From assembly GCA_030696235.1 (NCBI GenBank), contig JAUYSN010000358.1, positions 1-8,402 of the forward strand: a stretch of 8,402 nt of DNA, written 5' to 3'. The position numbers were made by a program, and so were the translations under genes. The DNA comes from Sulfuricella sp. (lineage in GTDB: Bacteria; Pseudomonadota; Gammaproteobacteria; Burkholderiales; Sulfuricellaceae). Of this stretch, positions 1-7,940 are shown piece by piece (positions within the stretch are counted from its first letter, which is position 1; each line of letters begins with the position of its first letter). The notes under the pieces are model-generated. The model was not told the DNA's origin. It did no database searches and was given only the letters and a program-made list of their open reading frames with translations.

Positions 1-133
1 AAGAAAATGAAGCCGGGCCTGGTAGCCGGACTCACTGATCTAATATTAGTTAGTTTAACAGAAACAACAGCACAACTGCGCCTCATCATCAGTGTCGACC
101 CGGACCATTGCTCAACCCGGGAAGGCCATGACA

Positions 134-154
134 GGGTAAAATGGCATTTTATCC
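134..154. promoter_or_regulatory. AT-rich dyad overlapping the likely recQ -10 region
   Basis: The arms TAAAATG (137-143) and CATTTTA (145-151) are perfect inverted copies around one central base. The flanking GGG (134-136) and TCC (152-154) extend the pairing with one G-T mismatch. TAAAAT at 137-142 is a plausible -10 hexamer for recQ, 24 bases before the ATG, and the symmetric copy could serve the opposite strand. No convincing -35 lies at the right distance (TTGCTC at 108-113 is too far upstream). It may be an operator, a promoter, or chance symmetry in AT-rich DNA. A second short palindrome, CTAATATTAG, lies at 40-49. Nothing else is supported in 1-166. Confidence 0.4.
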
Positions 155-166
155 GCTCGACCGCCC

Positions 167-1998
<1,832 letters not shown>

Positions 1999-2002
<4 letters not shown>

Positions 2003-2086
2003 GTTGGGGTGACGAAGGAACCCCAACATTCCTCTGTCTCATTTCGAGTTGGGAGTGTTGGGGTTCGCAAGCTCACCCCAACCTAC
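1999..2086. repeat. Inverted pair of REP-like palindromic units between recQ and rlmJ
   Basis: Two 30-31 base units lie in opposite orientation, 1999-2028 and 2056-2086. Each is itself a hairpin with arms GTTGGGGT and ACCCCAAC (2003-2010 with 2020-2027; 2057-2064 with 2075-2082). The units also pair with each other: the outer 14 bases (1999-2012 with 2073-2086) are perfectly complementary, as are ten inner bases (2019-2028 with 2056-2065). Only the loop bases differ. This is the architecture of REP/BIME-type elements. Lying between convergent genes, the element could also act as a bidirectional terminator, although no T-tract follows. A partial copy of the unit start (AGGTTGG) appears at 2097-2103. 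No transposase is visible. Confidence 0.8.
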
Positions 2087-2104
2087 AGATGCCGGCAGGT
2101 TGGA

Positions 2105-2950
2105 TCATTCCGGCACGGTCCATTCCAGACGGATTTTGCCGCTTTTTTCCGCGCCCAGCGCGGCCAGCAATTCCGGCAACACTTCGCCCAGTTGCGTGTC
2201 GAGCTTCCAGGGCGGATTGATGATCGTCATGCCGCTGCCGTTGAGTTGAAAGTTGTTGAGCGGGGCGAGGTGGATTTCCGTGGTGAGTATCGGCTTGATC
2301 CCACTGGCAGCCAGTTGGCGGTGAAAATGGCGCACCGGTTCCGGGCTTTTGATCGGGTACCAGATGGCATAGGTGCCGGTCGGAAAGCGTTTGTGCGCTT
2401 CTTTCAGGACGGCCAGCAGGCGGCGGAACTCAACCGGCACTTCATACGGCGGATCGAGCACCACCAAGGCGCGCCGACATTCCGGCGGCAGCTGCGATTT
2501 CAGCGCCAGCGCGGCATCGATCGGCTGGATGCGCACCTGGCGGTCATCGCGGAACAACCTCTCCAGCGAACTCAGCGCATCCGGGTGGATGTCGCTCAGC
2601 AGCAGCTTGTCCTGTGGCCGCAGTAGCGCGCGTGCCAATCGCGGCGAACCGGGGTAACTGGTCAGCTGACCCTCCTTGTCCGGCAAACCCAGGCGGCGGA
2701 CCAGGTTGAGAAAGTCGGCAAGCGACGGCGAAGGATGGGGAAATGCCAGTACGCGCAAAATGCCCTCCGCCGCCTCGCCCGTCTTGGCGGCCAGTTCACC
2801 GCGCAGGCTGTAGGTTCCATCGCCGGCGTGTGCGTCAAGCACGGTAAAGCCCTTTTCCTTGTGCTTGAAATGCTCGATCAACAGCATCAGGATGAGGTGT
2901 TTGAATACATCGCAAAAGTTGCCGGCATGGTAGCCGTGGCGGTAATTCAT
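2105..2950 (-). CDS. rlmJ: 23S rRNA (adenine-2030 N6)-methyltransferase RlmJ
   Basis: RlmJ is a SAM-dependent methyltransferase that makes m6A2030 in 23S rRNA during ribosome assembly. The protein has 281 residues, against about 280 in E. coli. It opens with the family signature MNYRHGYHAGNF, which fixes the start at 2950 even though no good Shine-Dalgarno is visible. The SAM-binding loop is LDAHAGDG (38-45). The catalytic N6-adenine methyltransferase motif is DPPY (166-169), in VVLDPPYEV. The family segments YPGSP (99-103) and LNGSGM (236-241) are also present. Residue 13 is Cys where Ala is usual, which looks like a neutral variation. The gene is monocistronic, convergent with recQ and divergent from ettA. 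Older annotations may call it YhiR or a ComJ-like competence protein. Confidence 0.95.
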   Translation of the reverse strand: MNYRHGYHAGNFCDVFKHLILMLLIEHFKHKEKGFTVLDAHAGDGTYSLRGELAAKTGEAAEGILRVLAFPHPSPSLADFLNLVRRLGLPDKEGQLTSYPGSPRLARALLRPQDKLLLSDIHPDALSSLERLFRDDRQVRIQPIDAALALKSQLPPECRRALVVLDPPYEVPVEFRRLLAVLKEAHKRFPTGTYAIWYPIKSPEPVRHFHRQLAASGIKPILTTEIHLAPLNNFQLNGSGMTIINPPWKLDTQLGEVLPELLAALGAEKSGKIRLEWTVPE

Positions 2951-2976
2951 CAGAGAATAGTCCCGGTCATGGAAGG

Positions 2977-2992
2977 CGCGACCAAGGTCGCG
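2977..2992 (-). promoter_or_regulatory. Short hairpin in the rlmJ 5' leader
   Basis: CGCGAC (2977-2982) and GTCGCG (2987-2992) pair perfectly around a CAAG loop, 27 bases upstream of the rlmJ start codon. If the promoter proposed at 2998-3027 is used, this hairpin forms the extreme 5' end of the rlmJ transcript. It could stabilise the mRNA or be incidental. There is no T-tract, so it is not a typical intrinsic terminator. Confidence 0.4.
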
Positions 2993-2997
2993 GGGGA

Positions 2998-3027
2998 ATT
3001 AAAATAGCTTACTTGTACCATGGTAAA
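2998..3027 (-). promoter_or_regulatory. Candidate promoter for rlmJ
   Basis: On the minus strand TTTACC (3022-3027) resembles a -35 and TTTAAT (2998-3003) a -10, with an 18-base spacer. The overlapping TATTTT (3001-3006) is an alternative -10. A perfect palindrome TACCATGGTA (3016-3025) falls inside the spacer and -35. The predicted transcript would start near 2991, giving a leader of about 40 bases. No equally good promoter for ettA was found on the other strand. Confidence 0.35.
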
Positions 3028-3137
3028 CCACCCCCCAAGGCACATGCAACAAGCCCAAAGGTCTGCTGATTTCTGCACTCCCAAAACCCGCCGCCTTGGG
3101 TTAAGCTATGCCTTTCCTCAAGCACTGAACTAACGCC

Positions 3138-4805
<1,668 letters not shown>

Positions 4806-4817
4806 AAGGTGTTGTAG

Positions 4818-4886
4818 GGCGGGTTAGGCGTCAGCCGTAACCCGCCGGATGTTTGACCATCCGGCGCAATACGCTTTGCTATTGCG
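4818..4886. repeat. Triple-hairpin palindromic cluster between ettA and the lipoprotein gene
   Basis: Three stem-loops follow one another. The first pairs GGCGGGTTA (4818-4826) with TAACCCGCC (4838-4846), with an inner GGC/GCC stem. The second pairs CGCCGGATG (4843-4851) with CATCCGGCG (4858-4866) around TTTGAC. The third pairs CGCAATA (4865-4871) with TATTGCG (4880-4886). Neighbouring stems share bases at 4843-4846 and 4865-4866, so they compete at the edges. The sequence preceding the first stem, GTAGGGCGGGTTA, resembles REP-like elements I associate with beta- and gammaproteobacteria. Placed 12 bases after the ettA stop and between convergent genes, the cluster may stabilise mRNA 3' ends or terminate transcription from both sides. 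Confidence 0.75.
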
Positions 4887-4914
4887 TGGGCCACACACCA
4901 CACAAAGCCAACCC

Positions 4915-5469
4915 TTATTTCCCCTCAGGGCAATCCGCGATGCACTTCACTTCCGGTATCAGCTTGCCGCCGCAGGCGAGAAAGCAGGCGTCGTAGATGG
5001 GCTGACAGCCACATTCAAGCTCGCATCTTTCCTTCCTTAGCCGGTCGAACTCCTCGGCGCGGCTGGGCTTTTTTGGCGCAGCAGGCGGAAAGTAATACGG
5101 GCCAGGCCAGGGGTGATAAAAACCGTGGCCATACCAGAAGGAATCATGCCAGCTCAGAGACAGGTACAACTGATAACGCTCCAGCTCCCAGCGATACCGG
5201 TCCAATTCAGCCGCATAGCGCTTGAGGGCCTCGCCGTAACGCCCTTCCACCAACGGCTCAATGCCTGCCAGGCAAACCTGGTAATCCGCAGTGCATCGCT
5301 GCTGGCACCCCTCCATTTTCTGTCCGCATTTTTCCAGGCAAACCTGTCCTGCGCTATCGGCAGGCGGTTCGTAGCGGTAAACGGATTGGTAACGCGGGCT
5401 CGGGCTGGCGCAGCCTACCAGGCCAACGGCGACAATACCCAGAATCATGGAACGCAGAGCGGGGAGCAT
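4915..5469 (-). CDS. Cysteine-rich outer-envelope lipoprotein of unknown function
   Basis: I do not recognise this family. The start at 5469 is chosen over an upstream in-frame ATG because TAAGGAG sits at the right distance and a short signal peptide ends in lipobox LVGC (Cys20), which predicts a lipid-anchored envelope protein of 184 residues. The mature part has 12 cysteines, mostly in CX3C pairs. The N-terminal set is CLEKC (44-48), CQQRC (55-59) and Cys66. The C-terminal set is Cys149, 153, 155, CFLAC (162-166) and CIADC (176-180). Between them lies a Tyr-rich helix-like stretch (about 78-103, repeated RY) and an aromatic, His and Pro-rich segment (107-130). Spacing within the N-terminal set is regular (3, 6, 3, 6), resembling twin CX3C helical hairpins held by disulfides. 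It is divergent from the SCO operon, so a role in metal handling or disulfide chemistry is possible but unproven. Confidence 0.8.
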   Translation of the reverse strand: MLPALRSMILGIVAVGLVGCASPSPRYQSVYRYEPPADSAGQVCLEKCGQKMEGCQQRCTADYQVCLAGIEPLVEGRYGEALKRYAAELDRYRWELERYQLYLSLSWHDSFWYGHGFYHPWPGPYYFPPAAPKKPSRAEEFDRLRKERCELECGCQPIYDACFLACGGKLIPEVKCIADCPEGK

Positions 5470-5537
5470 GTGTCTCCTTAAATACCGAATCAAGCGGCTT
5501 CGCTGTCCATCATAGCCACTTGCAGGAAGTAAAAGTA

Positions 5538-5546
5538 AGTATAGCA
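5538..5546 (-). promoter_or_regulatory. Extended -10 promoter for the Cys-rich lipoprotein gene
   Basis: On the minus strand the sequence TGCTATACT is an extended -10 (TGn plus TATACT, 5 of 6 consensus bases). Only a weak -35 candidate, TTGTGC, lies upstream at 5559-5564 with a short 15-base spacer, which fits an extended -10 promoter. The predicted start near 5531 would leave a leader of about 60 bases before the ATG at 5469. Confidence 0.5.
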
Positions 5547-5556
5547 AGCTTATCCA

Positions 5557-5583
5557 CTGCACAATTGCAGGCCGGAATCCGGC
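5557..5583. promoter_or_regulatory. Two abutting dyads between divergent promoters
   Basis: CTGCA (5557-5561) and TGCAG (5566-5570) form one dyad around CAAT. Directly next to it, GCCGGA (5571-5576) wait-free mirrors as TCCGGC (5578-5583) around a single A. They overlap or adjoin the -35 region of the lipoprotein gene and lie about 50 bases upstream of the -10 of the SCO operon. A shared regulator site is plausible. No recognised consensus is matched. Confidence 0.4.
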
Positions 5584-5630
5584 ATTTCAAAAACCGGCCA
5601 TGGATTCTGACCTCCCGGTTTCATCAAGAC

Positions 5631-5639
5631 TGCTATAAT
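5631..5639 (+). promoter_or_regulatory. Extended -10 promoter of the secreted protein-SCO operon
   Basis: TGCTATAAT combines the TGn extension with a perfect TATAAT hexamer at 5634-5639. No good -35 is present at 16-18 bases, as is common for extended -10 promoters. Transcription would start near 5646, giving a leader of about 36 bases with Shine-Dalgarno AAGGA at 5669-5673, eight bases before the ATG. Confidence 0.65.
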
Positions 5640-5681
5640 TCCCAACTTTGGCCATCCATGATATTCATAAGGAAAAGCGAT

Positions 5682-6035
5682 ATGAAGCGTTCCGCCCTTC
5701 TGCTGTGTTTCCTGAGCTTAGCGCTCTCCGCCCGCGCTGCCGACTCCTCGACTGATGCAGGGCTGGCGGAGATTCAGGCTTTGGGTCGCATCAACGGTCA
5801 GGCGCTTGCCTGCGACTACGCAGAAGCCGTCTCCCGCATCAAGACCGTGATGATTCAGCACGCGCCCAAGTCGCGGCGCTACGGGGCAGCCTTCGAGGAA
5901 ACCACCAACAAGGCATTCCTTGACCAGAGCAGGAAGGATCAGACGACCTGCCCTGACGGCCCCACTCTCAGCGGGCAGATCGATGAAGCAACCCAGCGCC
6001 TGCAGGCTGCCATGCCTGCTTCTGTGACGAAGTAA
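5682..6035 (+). CDS. Small secreted protein of unknown function preceding SCO
   Basis: The protein has 117 residues and no named function that I can assign. The ATG at 5682 is preferred to in-frame upstream starts because AAGGA sits eight bases before it, a promoter lies just upstream, and it begins a clean Sec signal peptide (MKRSALLLCF..., cleavage expected after Ala19 in SARA-AD). The mature periplasmic part of about 98 residues is mainly helix-forming, with two cysteines (Cys44 in ALACDY and Cys90 in TTCPD) that could form one disulfide. Segments such as ALGRINGQALAC and KSRRYGAAFEE look like conserved-family text, and I believe similar small proteins occur beside SCO genes in betaproteobacteria, but this was not searched. 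Only five bases separate its stop from the SCO start, so the two are very probably co-transcribed and functionally linked. Confidence 0.82.
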   Translation: MKRSALLLCFLSLALSARAADSSTDAGLAEIQALGRINGQALACDYAEAVSRIKTVMIQHAPKSRRYGAAFEETTNKAFLDQSRKDQTTCPDGPTLSGQIDEATQRLQAAMPASVTK

Positions 6036-6040
6036 CCCCC

Positions 6041-6679
6041 ATGAATCGATTGTTTCTTGCCATTCTAGCCGCAGCCTTGCTGTGCGCGGCTCCCGCCCGG
6101 GCCGAGACGCCTTCGCCCGTTGAGAGTGATCAGCCGGAGATCGGGATTGTTTCCCGTTATCTGCTGATGGATCACAAGGGGCGGGCGATTACCGATCAGG
6201 ATTTTCGCGGCAGCTTTCAGCTCATCGCCTTCGGTTACACCTTCTGTCCGGATATCTGCCCAACCACCCTGGCGGAAATCTCGCTGATCATGGAAAAACT
6301 GGGCAACCGGGCCGAGCAGCTGCAACCCCTGTTCGTGACCGTGGACCCGGAACGGGATACTCCCGAAGTGTTGCGCCGCTATACCGCGTATTTTCACCCG
6401 CGCATCATCGGCCTCACCGGCTCGCCGGAACTGGTGCGACGCGTAGCAGACCACTTCAAGGTGAGGTACGAGAAGCACTGGGAACCCGGCGCGGAAAAAA
6501 ACCAATATACGGTGGACCACTCGGCAGGCATGTACCTGCTGGGACCGGACGGAAGCTTTCTCGGCAAGTTCGCCTATGCCACCCCACTCCAGGAAGTGGC
6601 CGACCGAATTCGCGCACTGATGGAAGAAATCAATTTGCCGTCACCGGTGAAACCGGCTCCCGCCAGGAAGGCGCATTAA
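6041..6679 (+). CDS. SCO1/SenC/PrrC family copper-binding thioredoxin-fold protein
   Basis: SCO proteins deliver copper to, or reduce thiols at, the CuA site of cytochrome c oxidase, and some act in periplasmic redox sensing. The 212-residue protein starts with a signal peptide (MNRLFLAILAAALLCAAPARA, cleavage expected near Ala21) that may alternatively serve as a membrane anchor. The metal-binding CX3C motif is FCPDICP (Cys69 and Cys73), and the partner His160 lies in VDHSAGMYLL. The family segments FGYTFCPDICPTTL, VTVDPERDTP and a C-terminal helix are all present, so the copper site is complete. No cytochrome oxidase genes appear in the window. Translation may be coupled to the preceding gene, since there is no good Shine-Dalgarno in the five-base gap. 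The tail (198-212) is Pro- and Lys-rich. Confidence 0.93.
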   Translation: MNRLFLAILAAALLCAAPARAETPSPVESDQPEIGIVSRYLLMDHKGRAITDQDFRGSFQLIAFGYTFCPDICPTTLAEISLIMEKLGNRAEQLQPLFVTVDPERDTPEVLRRYTAYFHPRIIGLTGSPELVRRVADHFKVRYEKHWEPGAEKNQYTVDHSAGMYLLGPDGSFLGKFAYATPLQEVADRIRALMEEINLPSPVKPAPARKAH

Positions 6680-6767
6680 CCTCACCGAGTTATCCATCTG
6701 GGCAGTGGCTAAAAGCGAACAGCTTGTTTAAACTACTGTTTGTCCTTCATTCAAATTATTCAAGACG

Positions 6768-7148
6768 ATGAACCTCTCATACGACGTAGAAGAAGCCGAT
6801 TTTGACGAACTGGTGGTTGCCCATTCGCACGAAGTACCTGTTTTGCTGGATATCGGCGCCGAATGGTGCAGCCCGTGCCGGGTGCTGGGGCCAATGCTGG
6901 AAAGGCTGGTCAAGGAATACGACGGCAAATTTGTGCTGGCGAAAGTCGATGCCGACGAAAACATGCGTATCGCCGGTCGGCATCAGGCAAGAGGCTTCCC
7001 GACCGTCATTGCCTACAGCCGCGGGAAGGAAATCGACCGTTTTCACAGCTCTCAGACCGAAGGCTTTCTGCGCCGCTTTCTCGATAGCTTTATCGAGCGC
7101 CATACCGCCGGAAACGACGCAACCGAGCCCGCACTTCAACTCGGCTGA
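6768..7148 (+). CDS. Thioredoxin-fold protein with a WCSPC active site
   Basis: This is a cytoplasmic single-domain thioredoxin-like protein of 126 residues with no signal peptide. The active site is WCSPC (33-37) instead of the classical WCGPC, and the cis-proline is Pro78 in GFPTV. Segments LLDIGAEWC, LGPMLERL and KVDADEN follow the thioredoxin order. The sequence resembles the thioredoxin domain of CnoX/YbbN-type proteins, but there are no TPR repeats after it: the domain ends near residue 112, followed by a short acidic tail. It probably exchanges disulfides with protein substrates, and the partner is unknown. The 88-base gap after the SCO gene contains a GTTTAAAC palindrome (6725-6732) but no convincing promoter or terminator, so read-through from the SCO operon is possible. 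The ribosome binding site is weak. Confidence 0.9.
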   Translation: MNLSYDVEEADFDELVVAHSHEVPVLLDIGAEWCSPCRVLGPMLERLVKEYDGKFVLAKVDADENMRIAGRHQARGFPTVIAYSRGKEIDRFHSSQTEGFLRRFLDSFIERHTAGNDATEPALQLG

Positions 7149-7156
7149 TGGGCCCG

Positions 7157-7492
7157 CTAGAGACACCCGCCGCAACTGCCACACCGCCAGTCATGGGAGT
7201 TAGCCGCCTGATAGAACCAGCGCATGTGGGCTTCATCGACAGGGATGTCGTGCTCGGAAAAAATATCGGCCAGCCAACCGGCGTGCTCAAGAATCCACTC
7301 GTCCTCTAACAGCCCTTCGGCAAAATCCTCGTCGTCGGGGTAAATGTAGCTGAATATGCCGAAGGTGCCCATGTCCTTCTCGCGCCGTTCGGCATCAAGG
7401 GTCAGAAGCCGCCCAAGGTAGTGGATTTCCCACTGGCCAAGGCAAAGGTTGTTTCCTTTGCTCGTCCAGCAGGCAGTAAACGGGTTCGACAT
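7157..7492 (-). CDS. Conserved-looking hypothetical protein with a Cys-rich C-terminal tail
   Basis: I cannot assign a function to this 111-residue protein. There is no signal peptide or membrane segment, so it is probably cytoplasmic. The N-terminal part has Cys8 and Cys17 (in NNLCLGQWEI), followed by an acidic middle rich in Asp, Glu and aromatic residues (SYIYPDDEDF, LLEDEWILEHAGW). The protein ends in WRCGSCGGCL, giving a CX2CX2C triplet (Cys104, 107, 110) at the very C-terminus that could bind a metal or take part in thiol chemistry. Five histidines add potential ligands. The start at 7492 includes the CLGQWE region. No Shine-Dalgarno is evident, and Met41 is a possible but less likely start. 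It lies downstream of the S4 gene on the same strand and is nearly butted against the convergent thioredoxin gene. Confidence 0.75.
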   Translation of the reverse strand: MSNPFTACWTSKGNNLCLGQWEIHYLGRLLTLDAERREKDMGTFGIFSYIYPDDEDFAEGLLEDEWILEHAGWLADIFSEHDIPVDEAHMRWFYQAANSHDWRCGSCGGCL

Positions 7493-7529
7493 GTTAAGGA
7501 AGATTTACAACGTGGCTCGAATGGCGAAC

Positions 7530-7535
7530 ATTATA
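7530..7535 (-). promoter_or_regulatory. Candidate -10 box for the Cys-tailed hypothetical gene
   Basis: On the minus strand TATAAT is a perfect -10 hexamer, 37 bases upstream of the ATG at 7492 and within the gap after the S4 gene. The -35 region has no good match, so the gene may have its own weak promoter or be read through from the S4 gene. Confidence 0.4.
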
Positions 7536-7551
7536 CCGTCAGGAAGCCGAG

Positions 7552-7770
7552 TTATTGACCCACGACGGCAATCCGCACCCCAAGACACTCGACTACCTGA
7601 CCGACGCGGATTTTCGCCGTTTTGCGGCTCTCGGGCTGACCGTCCACGGTAACCCGACCCTCAGCGACCAGGGTTTTCCCGCGCCCGCCGCTCTCCGCCA
7701 CGCCGGCAAGCTTGAGCAGGTTGCAGAGTTCGATGTATTCGCCCTTAAGCGGGAATTCGACGGATTGCAT
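7552..7770 (-). CDS. YbcJ-like S4-domain RNA-binding protein
   Basis: This is a 72-residue protein made almost entirely of one S4 RNA-binding domain, close in length and sequence to E. coli YbcJ (70 residues). The family pattern is clear: ELCNLLKLAGVAESGG (15-30), then KTLVAEGRVTVDGQPESRK (32-50), with the AEGxVxVDG loop typical of S4 domains, and a final GQVVEC strand. Such proteins are thought to bind structured RNA, possibly rRNA, but the exact role is not established. The start at 7770 is chosen because the domain begins there, GGAAA precedes it at suitable distance, and a promoter lies just upstream; the longer in-frame extension has no family match. It is divergent from yaeQ. Confidence 0.9.
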   Translation of the reverse strand: MQSVEFPLKGEYIELCNLLKLAGVAESGGRGKTLVAEGRVTVDGQPESRKTAKIRVGQVVECLGVRIAVVGQ

Positions 7771-7795
7771 AGGGATTTCCGAAAATAGATCCGCC

Positions 7796-7824
7796 ACGGT
7801 ACGACACCGCAATTTCAGTGTCAA
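7796..7824 (-). promoter_or_regulatory. Candidate sigma70 promoter of the S4-domain gene
   Basis: On the minus strand a perfect -35 TTGACA (7819-7824) is followed after 17 bases by TACCGT (7796-7801), a poor -10 (3 of 6). Transcription would begin near 7789 and leave a leader of about 20 bases. The ideal -35 and spacing make this plausible despite the weak -10. Confidence 0.5.
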
Positions 7825-7940
7825 CCATGCCTTGACCAGACAACAGACATGACTTCGCGGGCGCAACCAAATCGGTTATTCTTCGCATCCCCGATGCAGC
7901 ACATCAAAACGGCGCCCACGACAACCGAAAAAGTAAAACT

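Noticed and set aside
2009..2626. Plus-strand frame across the recQ-rlmJ gap and rlmJ
   Set aside because: It begins in the palindromic repeat and is antisense to RlmJ, whose motifs are complete.
5470..5562. N-terminal extension of the lipoprotein to an ATG at 5562
   Set aside because: It would bury the signal peptide and lipobox behind about 31 residues and would start upstream of the predicted promoter. The start at 5469 has a strong TAAGGAG.
5520..5681. N-terminal extension of the secreted protein to 5520 or 5658
   Set aside because: The extension to 5520 runs through the promoter, and both hide the signal peptide. The ATG at 5682 has a well-spaced AAGGA.
7832..7837. TTGACC as a plus-strand -35 for yaeQ
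   Set aside because: No acceptable -10 lies 16-18 bases downstream; TATTCT at 7877-7882 is too far away.
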